Origin: an uncultured Spirochaetales bacterium
GTDB lineage: Bacteria; Spirochaetota; Spirochaetia; Sphaerochaetales; Sphaerochaetaceae
Length of the DNA: 50,338 bases
Direction of reading: 5' to 3'
Assembly (NCBI GenBank): GCA_949292445.1
Contig: CASEZU010000127.1
Coordinates: forward strand, 1-50,338
Part shown: one piece after another, positions 34,921-43,266 of the stretch
Position numbering within the stretch: position 1 is the first letter of the stretch
How the letters are laid out: every line of letters begins with the position of its first letter
Notes under the pieces: model-generated
Database searches by the model: none
The model's input: the letters and a program-made list of their open reading frames with translations, nothing else
What the model was told of the DNA's origin: nothing
Position numbers and translations under genes: made by a program

Positions 34921-36279
34921 ATGAAGGAGAACAGCGTACGCTATGTCTGCCGTGAATGCGGCCATGTCGAGAATAAATGGAATGGAAGATGCCCTGAGTG
35001 CGGCAGCTGGAACAGTTTTGATGAGGAGAAGGTGGCACCAGTCCAGAAAGGAAGAACCGAACCTCAGCCTGTCATGGACAGTGCGGTGCAGAGATTGTCA
35101 GACGTTCCCTATGAGAGCACGATGCGGGTCTCATCCGGAATTGATGAACTGGACAGGGTTCTCGGCGGCGGCGTGATGCGTCCATCATCCGTTCTTGTGG
35201 GCGGAGAACCCGGTATCGGAAAAAGCACGATCATGATACAGATGCTCGATTCCCTTTCTGCTGCTGGCTCTGTTCTCTATGTGTCAGGCGAGGAGTCTCC
35301 TTCCCAGGTCAGGATGCGTTCCGACAGGCTGGGACTCAGCAGCGGCAGTATCTCTATATTCTGCGATACAAGGCTCGAGGTGCTCTCAGAAACGATTGAG
35401 AGAGTCTCTCCGGGATATATCGTGATCGACTCGCTGCAGACGCTTTACAGCGCTTCTGTGGCCTCTATGGCCGGCTCTCCGAATCAGATCAAGGTTTGCT
35501 GCATGGAGCTGTCGCTCCTGGCAAAGAAAATAGGGGCTGCAGTGTTCTTCATCGGCCATGTGACCAAGGATGGCACCATAGCGGGGCCTAAGATAGTCGA
35601 GCATATTGTTGATACGGTTCTTTATTTCGAGAGCGCTGAGACTGGTATGAGGCTTCTGAGGGCAAGCAAGAACAGATTCGGCTCGGTTGATGAGATAGGG
35701 CTATTCACAATGGATGGATCAGGGCTCCATGGTGTCAAGGATCCTTCAGCCATCTTCCTCTCATCGCGCGGCGGAAACGGTCTCCCCGCCGGAATAGCGT
35801 TCACATCCGTTGTCGAAGGGAGCAGGACTTTCGCCGTTGAGATACAGGCCCTGGTCGTTCCTGCGAGGTCAGGACTGCAGAGAATATATTCAGACAGAAT
35901 CGATAACGCGCGTGTCAGCCGTGTTGCTGCCATACTGCAGAAGCATGCGGGGCTCAACCTCGCTGATCAGGATATATATGTCAATGTTGCCGGCGGCATG
36001 AAACTCTCCGAGGTATCCATAGAACTTGCTCTTGCTCTTGCGCTCTACAGTTCCAAGGAGGATATTCCGCTGCGGTCATCACTTGCCGCTTTCGGTGAGC
36101 TTTCCCTTGCAGGGGAGGTCCGTCCTGTCTCTTTTACTGACCGCAGGCTCAAGAATCTTTCTGACATGGGGTTTACTGATGTACTGTCTCCGGAAAGTAA
36201 GCGCGGATTATCAATTGGCGTCAAAAAAGTCAGCACGATAAAAGCCGCTCTGATAGCGGCTTTCAGTACAAGAAAATAA
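34921..36279 (+). CDS. radA: DNA repair protein RadA
   Basis: RecA-like ATPase that helps branch migration in recombination. 452 residues: N-terminal zinc finger CRECGH...CPECGSW, a RecA-like core with Walker A GGEPGIGKST near residue 98, the RadA motif KNRFGSVDEIG near 243, and a Lon-protease-like C-terminal domain (from about 290; not proteolytic in RadA). GGGGAG lies about five bases before the ATG. The likely promoter has TATAAT at 34889-34894. The last codons form a perfect hairpin (see 36241). Confidence 0.97.
   Translation: MKENSVRYVCRECGHVENKWNGRCPECGSWNSFDEEKVAPVQKGRTEPQPVMDSAVQRLSDVPYESTMRVSSGIDELDRVLGGGVMRPSSVLVGGEPGIGKSTIMIQMLDSLSAAGSVLYVSGEESPSQVRMRSDRLGLSSGSISIFCDTRLEVLSETIERVSPGYIVIDSLQTLYSASVASMAGSPNQIKVCCMELSLLAKKIGAAVFFIGHVTKDGTIAGPKIVEHIVDTVLYFESAETGMRLLRASKNRFGSVDEIGLFTMDGSGLHGVKDPSAIFLSSRGGNGLPAGIAFTSVVEGSRTFAVEIQALVVPARSGLQRIYSDRIDNARVSRVAAILQKHAGLNLADQDIYVNVAGGMKLSEVSIELALALALYSSKEDIPLRSSLAAFGELSLAGEVRPVSFTDRRLKNLSDMGFTDVLSPESKRGLSIGVKKVSTIKAALIAAFSTRK
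36241..36263 (+). terminator. hairpin inside the radA 3' end
   Basis: Perfect AAAGCCGCT / AGCGGCTTT stem with a 5-base loop, within the last 13 codons of radA. Only three T end the stem, so termination would be partial. Confidence 0.45.
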
Positions 36280-36299
36280 CTATTAGTAAGTCCTGCTTT

Positions 36300-37490
36300 C
36301 TATATTCTGGATATCAGAAGCGGGAATGCTACGAAGGTTCCGAGCATGCTGCCGAGGGAACTGAGGAAGAACACGAGGAGACAGTGCAGGATCCTGTTCC
36401 TGTACCATCCTCTTACTTTCATCGCATCATCGTTTAGCGTCTCGAAATCCTTCACCTTCGGCTTGCGGAAAGTGGCTTCCAGTATACCGCCCAGCATTCC
36501 TACTCCGAGTACAGGGTTGAGCGCGAAGAACGGTGCTGTAACAGCACAGCAGAGCGCGTTGAGTGGGTGAGCTGCTCCGACAATGCATGCTATGAGCGTT
36601 CCTCCGGCGTTGACGAGAATCCAGTAGAGGAATGTCCTGAGTCCCTGGTCCCACCCATTCATAGCTATTCCTACCACGAGGAGAACGACGATCAGGGCTG
36701 GGATTATATAGCCGAGAGCTTTTCCGCCGCCCCTGCTTTTCGGGACAGTCTCAAGCTCTTCTGCTGACTTTATGTCTCCGTTGTTTTCAAGTGCCTCGAA
36801 CGATGCGAGGACACCGCTTGTATGTCCGGCACCGATTACCGCGACTTTCTTCCTGCCTGGAGCATTGTAGATCTTTGTGGCGAGGTAGATGTCCCTCTCG
36901 TCAATCAGCACTTCCTTTATTGATGGGAGTTCCTTTGCCACTTCATTTAGCATGCCCTCGAGGGTCTCCTGCTTTTTCAGTTCCTCGAGTTCCTCAGGGG
37001 ATATCTCCTCATTTGAGAATGCTGCTGATATGAGTGTGCCCAGGAGCTTGCACTTGTTCCACAGTGAGGATTTCGCCCAGGCTCTTCTGAACGTTGTCTG
37101 GATATCCCTGTCGCAGAGTGAGAGGGGGATGCCTTTCTCTTCTGCCAGCTTCACGGCTCCCAGGAGCTCATCTCCGGGTGTCGTTCCTGTCTGCGCACCC
37201 AGTTTGCGCTGGAATGATGCGAGCGCTGTGTTTGCCAGGAGCAGGAATCCCTTGCCTTCCCTAAACACCTTGCGTATATCCGTGTTTTCCCAGCTCTGCT
37301 TCTTCGTCTTGCTCGAGAGCCTTGAGGCATCGAGTTCGACGCAGATCCTGTCCGGATTTTCCTTTTCTATGATTTCTGCAACTTCTGCCACGCTGTTCTG
37401 GGAGACATGGGCGGTTCCTATCAGGAAAACCTCATCTCCGTTTGAGAATGTTATATGGTGGTTTGTGTCGCTGATTCTCTCAATCTGCAT
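36300..37490 (-). CDS. TraB/PrgY-family membrane protein
   Basis: 396 residues from the ATG at 37490 (MQIERIS). The N-terminal 230 residues are a TIKI/TraB-type hydrolase-like domain with the family motif IGTAHVS near residue 24, ELD near 52 and AVIGAGHTSGV near 220. The C-terminal half has about four or five membrane helices. The enterococcal founder TraB/PrgY blocks pheromone activity; in most bacteria the role, probably proteolytic, is unproven. No ribosome site; -10 TATACT ends six bases before the ATG. A longer frame to 37544 is inside the neighbouring gene. Confidence 0.85.
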   Translation of the reverse strand: MQIERISDTNHHITFSNGDEVFLIGTAHVSQNSVAEVAEIIEKENPDRICVELDASRLSSKTKKQSWENTDIRKVFREGKGFLLLANTALASFQRKLGAQTGTTPGDELLGAVKLAEEKGIPLSLCDRDIQTTFRRAWAKSSLWNKCKLLGTLISAAFSNEEISPEELEELKKQETLEGMLNEVAKELPSIKEVLIDERDIYLATKIYNAPGRKKVAVIGAGHTSGVLASFEALENNGDIKSAEELETVPKSRGGGKALGYIIPALIVVLLVVGIAMNGWDQGLRTFLYWILVNAGGTLIACIVGAAHPLNALCCAVTAPFFALNPVLGVGMLGGILEATFRKPKVKDFETLNDDAMKVRGWYRNRILHCLLVFFLSSLGSMLGTFVAFPLLISRI

Positions 37491-37496
37491 GCCATG

Positions 37497-37502
37497 AGTA
37501 TA
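37497..37502 (-). promoter_or_regulatory. -10 box for a leaderless TraB-family mRNA
   Basis: Minus strand TATACT, then CATGGC and ATG; predicted +1 is the A of the start codon. No good -35. Confidence 0.45.
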
Positions 37503-37510
37503 ACCAAGGT

Positions 37511-37942
37511 TCATGCAGAGGGGAAGAGAAGCTGGAAAACGCACTCAAGGATGTTTTCCTTGTATATCCTTGCATAGAAGGAGCCGCTTGCTGCTGTCAG
37601 ATAGGGCAGGATGATCCTCGTCAGATCCTTCTCTTCCGGAATGAAAGGAAGCTGCTCGAAAAGATAGGTTCCGGCAGGTATCTCCATCTCTTCTCCTTCC
37701 TTCCTTTCAATTATTCCGCCTTCTTCGAGGATCCTTTTCTCCTCCTCGGTGTATCCTTCCCTCTCTCCTGCGGCTTCTGCCGTTATTTCCAGATGCTCAT
37801 CACAGAATGCATAGCTGTAGCGTAGGACGGCATCATATCCGATATTCTTGTCTGCGGATATTCTCACGGCTTCTTCCAGCGTCATACTGGCAGGAAAGTA
37901 ATAAAGCGGGGATATGAGGGATAATCTCAGAGCTCTCTGCAT
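37511..37942 (-). CDS. hypothetical protein
   Basis: 143 residues, acidic, no membrane helix or signal peptide. I recognise no family. The middle (EREGYTEEEKRILEEGGIIERKEGEEME) is rich in Glu and likely helical; the C-terminal third (IPAGTYLFEQLPF...FYARIYKENILECVFQLLFP) is mixed hydrophobic. It lies between pepD and the TraB-family gene on the same strand, 20 bases from the latter's start. A strong hairpin sits six bases before its ATG with no ribosome site visible, so the true start may be a later Met (for example 37885). Confidence 0.6.
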   Translation of the reverse strand: MQRALRLSLISPLYYFPASMTLEEAVRISADKNIGYDAVLRYSYAFCDEHLEITAEAAGEREGYTEEEKRILEEGGIIERKEGEEMEIPAGTYLFEQLPFIPEEKDLTRIILPYLTAASGSFYARIYKENILECVFQLLFPSA

Positions 37943-37947
37943 ATGGT

Positions 37948-37969
37948 GATGCGGGGAAAGCCCCGCATC
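37948..37969. terminator. hairpin between pepD and the hypothetical gene
   Basis: Perfect 9-bp GC-rich stem GATGCGGGG / CCCCGCATC with a 4-base loop, about 10 bases after the pepD stop. On the minus strand no T run follows, so it may act as an attenuator or mRNA-stability stem rather than a full terminator. Confidence 0.5.
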
Positions 37970-37979
37970 CTCCTCTTTC

Positions 37980-39407
37980 TTATTTAAGCATTGGCAGCAT
38001 CTTCTTCACAAATGCTGCTGTGCGCTCCGCAGATGCCACGTCAGCCTTCTCGTTTACAGAGTGCACTCCGGAAAGATCGGGCCCGAGGGATACGGATTCC
38101 ATGCCGGGGATTATCGAATTAATGATTCCGCATTCGAGTCCGGCATGGATTGCCGTGATCTGCGGTTTCTTTCCTTCGATCTTTTTATATGCAGATGCGA
38201 CCTCTTTGGCGAGCTTTGACTTCGGATCAGGAGTCCATGAAGGATAGCTGCTTCCGGCTTTTGCCTTGAAACCGAAAGCCGCGGTGAGCGAGAGGATTTC
38301 TGACATCAGCTCCATCTTCCTGGAATCGACGCTGCTTCTGACAGTATAGATGACGTTGATCCTGTCATTTTCGATGGAGACTATGGCGAGATTATCCGAG
38401 GTTTCGACAATTCCGGGAATTGCAGAGCTCATTCCCCTTACTCCATGAGGAGAACAGAAGAGAAGCGAGGCGATCTTCCTGCTCTTCTTCGCCTTGATCG
38501 CCATTTCAGGCATCTCCGTCCTCTTCACGGTTATCGTGATTCCCGGATCATTGATGCTGTATTCCGCCGAGAGCTCTTCCTGCAGTGTCTTTGCCTGTGA
38601 GATTGCAGTCTCCGCATCGCTTACCGTTATGACTGCCTCTGCAGAGGATGGTATGACGTTCCTCCTCGTTCCGCCTGATATAGAGGCGATCTGGAAAGAA
38701 GGGAGCCTGTCGAGGTAGCGGGCGAGGATCTTGATGGCATTCGCCCTTTCCTTATGGATCTCTCCGCCGCTGTGCCCTCCGAGAAGGCCTGAGACCTTCA
38801 CCGAGAGCGCTTCACCCTCGGCCTTCTCATACTTCAGCTTCATTGATGCATCAATGTCGATTCCGCCGGCACATCCGATGTAGATGATGCCCTCTTCCTC
38901 GCTGTCGATGTTTATCATTCTCCTCGCCTGGATCTTCTCCGGGGCGATCGCATATGCTCCTCCGAGTCCGGTTTCCTCCTCTACAGTGAACACTCCCTCT
39001 ATCGGGCCGTGCTCAGCTTCGGTATCTGAGAGTATGTCGAGGATTATCGCGACGCCGATTCCGTCATCCGCTCCCAGCGATGTTCCGTCCGCGTATACTG
39101 ATGTACCGTCAGTCTTGATCCTGATCGGATCCTTGGTGAAATCGTGGGAAGAGCCTTCTTTTTTCACACATACCATGTCGACATGTGCCTGAAGTGCGAC
39201 AGGAGGAAGGCCCTCGAGTCCTTTCGTGCCGTCCTTCCTCATATAGACGTTGCCCTTCTCATCGGAAGAGGCCTCTATTCCGTTCTCATCTGCCCATTTG
39301 AGGAGGTATTCCCTTATTCCTGCCTCATTGCCGCTTTCGCGCGGTATGCTGGAGATCTCCGAGAATATCTTCCAGAGTCTTTTATTATTCAGTTTGCTGT
39401 ACCACAT
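37980..39407 (-). CDS. pepD: aminoacyl-histidine dipeptidase (M20C)
   Basis: Cytoplasmic zinc dipeptidase cutting Xaa-His and other dipeptides. 475 residues from the ATG at 39407 (MWYSKLNN), with GGAGA upstream. M20 metal ligands: LQAHVDMV near residue 72 (His and Asp), GADDGIG near 110, and the Glu pair VEEETG near 140, the first Glu being the catalytic base. A lid/dimer domain lies in about 185-370. The gene overlaps the nagA 3' end by 19 bases, so nagA-pepD form an operon. A longer N-terminal extension in frame is nagA sequence and is rejected. Confidence 0.93.
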   Translation of the reverse strand: MWYSKLNNKRLWKIFSEISSIPRESGNEAGIREYLLKWADENGIEASSDEKGNVYMRKDGTKGLEGLPPVALQAHVDMVCVKKEGSSHDFTKDPIRIKTDGTSVYADGTSLGADDGIGVAIILDILSDTEAEHGPIEGVFTVEEETGLGGAYAIAPEKIQARRMINIDSEEEGIIYIGCAGGIDIDASMKLKYEKAEGEALSVKVSGLLGGHSGGEIHKERANAIKILARYLDRLPSFQIASISGGTRRNVIPSSAEAVITVSDAETAISQAKTLQEELSAEYSINDPGITITVKRTEMPEMAIKAKKSRKIASLLFCSPHGVRGMSSAIPGIVETSDNLAIVSIENDRINVIYTVRSSVDSRKMELMSEILSLTAAFGFKAKAGSSYPSWTPDPKSKLAKEVASAYKKIEGKKPQITAIHAGLECGIINSIIPGMESVSLGPDLSGVHSVNEKADVASAERTAAFVKKMLPMLK

Positions 39408-40525
39408 ACTATCTCTCCATTGATCATCGTGAATTTTATTCCGAGATTCCTGTCCATTACAACAAGATCGGCTTTCTTGCCCGGCATTATCTCTCCGCGG
39501 TCTGAAAGCGAGTATATCCTTGCGGGGGTAGTGGACGTTACAGCGGAGGCATCCGTTATCGGTACTCCCCATCTGACAAGGTTCACGAAGGCCTTGTGCA
39601 TTGTCAGTGCCGATCCCTGTATAAGCTCCGGCCGGCCCTTCGTGACCCAGAGCCCGTCGCCCATCTCGACTTCAACGCCGTTTGCCGTGAGCTTTCCGCC
39701 TTCCTGCATTGTCGGTCTGAGAGAGTCGGTGATGACAACTGTCTTATCCGGGCCCTTGGTGCGGAGCACGAACCTTACCACGTCCTTGTGCACATGCTTG
39801 CCGTCTGCGATTATCTCGGTGCTCATTGACCTGTTGAGCAGGCAGCAGCCGACGACGCCAGGCTTTCTGTGAGACAGCCCTGACATCGCGTTGAAAAGAT
39901 GTGTGGTGTGCCTTATTCCTATCTCCATGCCGTGTACAGCCTCTTCATATGTGGCGTCGGTATGTCCCATCAGCACAACGATGCCGTTCTCTTTGCTGAG
40001 CCTGACTATTTTTTCGATTCCTTCAAGTTCGGGAGCAGCTGTCATGGCTTTTATCATTCCGCCGCCGGCTTCGAGCATTTCGGCAAAGGCACTCTCATCC
40101 GGGTCGAGCCGTCCGGCAGGATTCTGGGCGCCTATGCGGTTGGGAGAGATGAATGGTCCCTCGATATGTATGCCCGCGATCGAAGCACCTTTTTCCTTTC
40201 CCGCAGCGCTCACGATTGCTCTCTCATCCATTGTTATACGCTGCATTGTATCTGTATAGATTGTCGGGAAGAACGAGGTGACACCTGCTCTGGCCAGCAT
40301 CTCAGACATGCCGAGTATTGCATCTTCTGTGCCGTCCTCCGTGCCGTATCCTCCGATTCCATGAATATGGGTATCGATGAAGCCCGGGACTGCGATGAGC
40401 CCTTCTCCGTTTATTTCGTCCGCCTTGCCGCCTGTGCAGCTGAAGACGCCATCCTCTATGGCTATATCCGTCTTTATGAGGTTGCCGGCTACGACAGCCT
40501 CGATGTTCCTTATCACTGTCTTCAT
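39389..40525 (-). CDS. nagA: N-acetylglucosamine-6-phosphate deacetylase
   Basis: Cytoplasmic amidohydrolase that makes glucosamine-6-phosphate in amino-sugar use and cell-wall recycling. 378 residues: metal-binding DTHIHGIGGYG near residue 48, the catalytic-site IHIEGPF near 115, MGHTDATYEEA near 183, HLFNAMSGL near 207 and ITDSLRPT near 260 (catalytic Asp). Chosen ATG at 40525; predicted leaderless from an extended -10 that ends exactly six bases before it. The frame is open further upstream but includes the promoter. Divergent from the lipid kinase. Confidence 0.95.
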   Translation of the reverse strand: MKTVIRNIEAVVAGNLIKTDIAIEDGVFSCTGGKADEINGEGLIAVPGFIDTHIHGIGGYGTEDGTEDAILGMSEMLARAGVTSFFPTIYTDTMQRITMDERAIVSAAGKEKGASIAGIHIEGPFISPNRIGAQNPAGRLDPDESAFAEMLEAGGGMIKAMTAAPELEGIEKIVRLSKENGIVVLMGHTDATYEEAVHGMEIGIRHTTHLFNAMSGLSHRKPGVVGCCLLNRSMSTEIIADGKHVHKDVVRFVLRTKGPDKTVVITDSLRPTMQEGGKLTANGVEVEMGDGLWVTKGRPELIQGSALTMHKAFVNLVRWGVPITDASAVTSTTPARIYSLSDRGEIMPGKKADLVVMDRNLGIKFTMINGEIVCGTAN

Positions 40526-40531
40526 GGCCTG

Positions 40532-40540
40532 AGTATAACA
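40532..40540 (-). promoter_or_regulatory. nagA extended -10 promoter, leaderless
   Basis: Minus strand TGT-TATACT, then CAGGCC and ATG. Predicted +1 is the A of the start codon. Confidence 0.6.
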
Positions 40541-40609
40541 CCTGGATGTGATAACTACATGTATTTTGTTCTCTCCAGCGATGTTCTGGCTCACGGATCA
40601 TCAATTCTG

Positions 40610-40618
40610 TGGTAGAAT
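40610..40618 (+). promoter_or_regulatory. lipid kinase extended -10 promoter
   Basis: TGG-TAGAAT ends nine bases before the ATG at 40628, predicted leader of three bases. Confidence 0.5.
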
Positions 40619-40627
40619 CTTCAAGCC

Positions 40628-41563
40628 ATGCTCAGAAAGGACATACTCCTCATCATAAATCCCAATGCCTCCAAAGGAAGGGGGCGGAAGAAGGCCAAGG
40701 AAATACAGGCCAGATTCCGTGATTTCGGAAGGGAGTGCACAGTGGCCTACACCAGAGCTCCGGGACATGCGGAGAGTCTTTCCAAGAGGGGTGCCCTGTA
40801 TGGTTATGACACAATCGTGGCAGCCGGAGGGGATGGGACTGTGAATGAGATAGTCAACGGGATCATGAAATCCGGTGTCTCCGGTGTCAGGATGGGCATT
40901 ATCCCGATAGGACGCGGCAATGATTTCGCATGGATGGCAGGGATTCCAAGAAACCAGAAGCAGGCAGTAAAGCTGATCGCAGAGGGAAAGGCCGGCAGGA
41001 TTGATGCCGGGCTATGCATCGGGACGGATCACCCTGATGGAATGTATTTCGTTAACGGTGCAGGCTTCGGTTTTGAGCCGATGGTCAATTTCCGGGCAAT
41101 GGGATACAGGCATCTCAACGGCATGCTGAGCTATGCAGTCGCGTTCCTTTACATACTTGCCCATCCGCCCAAGGCATATGATGTGACGATCGTGATTGAT
41201 GGAGAGACACGGCGGCTCGGGACACAGCAGATATCCGTATCGAACGGGAGGAGGATGGGCTCCGCGTTCATAATGGCTCCGGAGGCGGAGATAGACGACG
41301 GACTTTTTGATGTCATGTTCACAAACCATCCTCTCGAGAGAGCGGGGATTATCCGGGCAGTCCTCGCGTTTTTCCGCGGAGCGCAGGTTTCCGACAGGGA
41401 GATGTTCTCATATATCAGGGCAGAAAACGTAGTCATAAACGCGCCTGATGATATGGTTGAGGCACATTGCGACGGGGAGCTTTTCACCCACTGCGGCAAG
41501 GAGTTCCGCCTTTCAGTCATCCCCGGAGCGCTGGAGCTTTTCCATGGCAGGGTCAGAAGCTGA
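40628..41563 (+). CDS. diacylglycerol kinase-family lipid kinase
   Basis: Soluble or membrane-associated lipid kinase of the YegS/DgkB family, 311 residues. The ATP-binding motif AAGGDGTVNEIVNG is near residue 62, with the following PIGRGNDFAWM near 97 (family PxGTxNDxA) and a C-terminal beta-sandwich with HCDGE near 278. Phosphorylates diacylglycerol or a similar lipid; the exact lipid is not predictable. No ribosome site before the ATG. Downstream, 184 bases without a gene lead to the glycosidase promoter. Confidence 0.9.
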   Translation: MLRKDILLIINPNASKGRGRKKAKEIQARFRDFGRECTVAYTRAPGHAESLSKRGALYGYDTIVAAGGDGTVNEIVNGIMKSGVSGVRMGIIPIGRGNDFAWMAGIPRNQKQAVKLIAEGKAGRIDAGLCIGTDHPDGMYFVNGAGFGFEPMVNFRAMGYRHLNGMLSYAVAFLYILAHPPKAYDVTIVIDGETRRLGTQQISVSNGRRMGSAFIMAPEAEIDDGLFDVMFTNHPLERAGIIRAVLAFFRGAQVSDREMFSYIRAENVVINAPDDMVEAHCDGELFTHCGKEFRLSVIPGALELFHGRVRS

Positions 41564-41660
41564 GGCAATTTGCCGGATTAATGGCCTGTCAAGCCTTCCG
41601 CAAATAATAATTTCTAGTTAATTCCTTTTATAGCAATGGAAAATACAATAAAAAAACAAT

Positions 41661-41689
41661 TTGACTTCTCGGATTCCTTGCGATAATAT
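41661..41689 (+). promoter_or_regulatory. promoter of the glycosidase gene
   Basis: TTGACT, exactly 17 bases, TAATAT; start of transcription near 41696 and a leader of about 52 bases that includes GGAG. Confidence 0.75.
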
Positions 41690-41747
41690 GTAGAATGCGA
41701 TTTAAGGACAAAGAGCAGGGAATTTTCCTTAGATGCGGAGATAGAAA

Positions 41748-43169
41748 TTGGTAAAAGATTTAGTCCCCCGTATTCATTTCTACGATCAGGATTTTGTTGA
41801 TATGTACGACAGGACCTGGGTCTGGCTGGATGAGATCTGGCACCCGGGTGAGAAGGATGGCGCTTTCCCTGAAGGATACTTCACTCACGGTGATTCTGGA
41901 ACGATAAGCCTTTTCGATGCATGTCTGTCTTCGCTTTTCCTGGTATACAGCAATCAGATATACAGCCCGTACTCGATGATCGACTTCTTCTACTCAATGC
42001 AGGGAGAGGATGGGCAGATCGCGGAATATTATGACATTGAGACAAGGAAGCCGGTCTTCACGCAGGATAATCCAGCCGGACTGTCTCTCCCGCTTCTTTC
42101 CTATGTGGAGTTCGTGTTCTTCCACAAGATCGGAAACAAGAAGAGGCTCAAGGACATCGTTCCGATGCTTGAGAAGTATTTCCAGTGGATACAGGCGAAC
42201 TCAATGCATTCGAACGGCCTTTACAGTGTCCCTTACAGCGCTACGCACATGGGCAACCTTCCGCGCGAGGGTGCTGAGTACACTGTCGACTACAATGCAT
42301 CTGTCGCCGTTTTCGCCCTTTACATGTCATATATCGGGGACATCCTCAACGACAAGGAGCTCTCGTTCCGCTACAAGAGGATCTACTTCTCCATCAAGAC
42401 CAGGATCAACGGCATGATGTGGGACAGCGATGACAAGTTCTACTATGACCTGGATAAGAATGAGGAGAGGATAAAGAACAAGCACATCGGCTGCTACTGG
42501 ACGCTTCTTGCAGAGATACCCAATGACGAGTATGCCTCATTCCTCATAGAGAAGCTCAAGGATGAGGGGGAGTTCGGTACGGAGAATCCGTTCCCGTCCG
42601 TCCCTGTCTCGTCCAAGTATTTCTCAGCGGATGGAAACGGCTACTGCGGAGGAGTCACGTCATTCTTCATCTACATGGTGGTGAAGGGGCTGATGAACTA
42701 CGGCTCATTCGTTTTCGCAAGGGAATGCACGATAAGGCACATGTACTTCATCCTCGACACCCTTCATCCCGATTCGGAGAAGCAGGGGGATACCTGGGAG
42801 ATATATCGTCCGGGATCGGAAGGAGCTGCTGCGGTTCCGGAAGGCCAGGAGAACAAGAAGAGGTATCTGCCGATGCTCGGTCTGGTGTCGATAGCCCTGA
42901 TGATCGAGAATGTCATCGGGCTCGAGATATCGCTGCCGAGAAAGACCGTGAACTGGACGATGCAGTCGCTTGAGGAGATGGGAATCGAGGATCTCTCGCT
43001 CAAGAAGAACAGCATCACCATACTCTCTAACAAGAACGCGAGAGGGTGGGAGATAAGGCTTGAATCCGAGAAGCTCTATTACTTCACGATCCACATCCTC
43101 GAGGATGATAAGAAGAAGACACTTCCGATTCCTTCAGGAAAGTGCTCGATGCTTATCGACAAGCTGTAA
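41748..43169 (+). CDS. putative (alpha/alpha)6-barrel glycoside hydrolase
   Basis: 473 residues, no signal peptide. The sequence has repeated amphipathic helices and the family-type stretches EGYFTHGDSGTISLFDACLSSL, DNPAGLSLPLLSYVEF and DYNASVAVFALYMSY, which recall trehalase/GH63 or MGH1-like cytoplasmic glycosidases of the (alpha/alpha)6 fold; the catalytic acids cannot be fixed by eye. Start is TTG, with GGAG seven bases upstream, and a strong promoter with a normal leader. Followed by a strong terminator, so a single-gene unit. Substrate unknown; a mannosyl- or glucosyl-glycerate-type compatible solute is one option. Confidence 0.65.
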   Translation: MVKDLVPRIHFYDQDFVDMYDRTWVWLDEIWHPGEKDGAFPEGYFTHGDSGTISLFDACLSSLFLVYSNQIYSPYSMIDFFYSMQGEDGQIAEYYDIETRKPVFTQDNPAGLSLPLLSYVEFVFFHKIGNKKRLKDIVPMLEKYFQWIQANSMHSNGLYSVPYSATHMGNLPREGAEYTVDYNASVAVFALYMSYIGDILNDKELSFRYKRIYFSIKTRINGMMWDSDDKFYYDLDKNEERIKNKHIGCYWTLLAEIPNDEYASFLIEKLKDEGEFGTENPFPSVPVSSKYFSADGNGYCGGVTSFFIYMVVKGLMNYGSFVFARECTIRHMYFILDTLHPDSEKQGDTWEIYRPGSEGAAAVPEGQENKKRYLPMLGLVSIALMIENVIGLEISLPRKTVNWTMQSLEEMGIEDLSLKKNSITILSNKNARGWEIRLESEKLYYFTIHILEDDKKKTLPIPSGKCSMLIDKL

Positions 43170-43174
43170 TGGAT

Positions 43175-43200
43175 AAAACGGAACAACGTTCCGTTTTTCC
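43175..43200 (+). terminator. glycosidase terminator
   Basis: Perfect 10-bp stem AAAACGGAAC / GTTCCGTTTT with loop AAC and a T run, six bases after the stop. Confidence 0.9.
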
Positions 43201-43266
43201 TTGAAAGGTAAAAGAAGCCGTTGTAGACTGCTATTGATCGGCTAAGAATATGACAGGAGGCTGAAA

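Noticed and set aside
39899..40615. 238-residue plus-strand frame opposite nagA
   Set aside because: Antisense shadow of a well-supported gene; composition is not protein-like.
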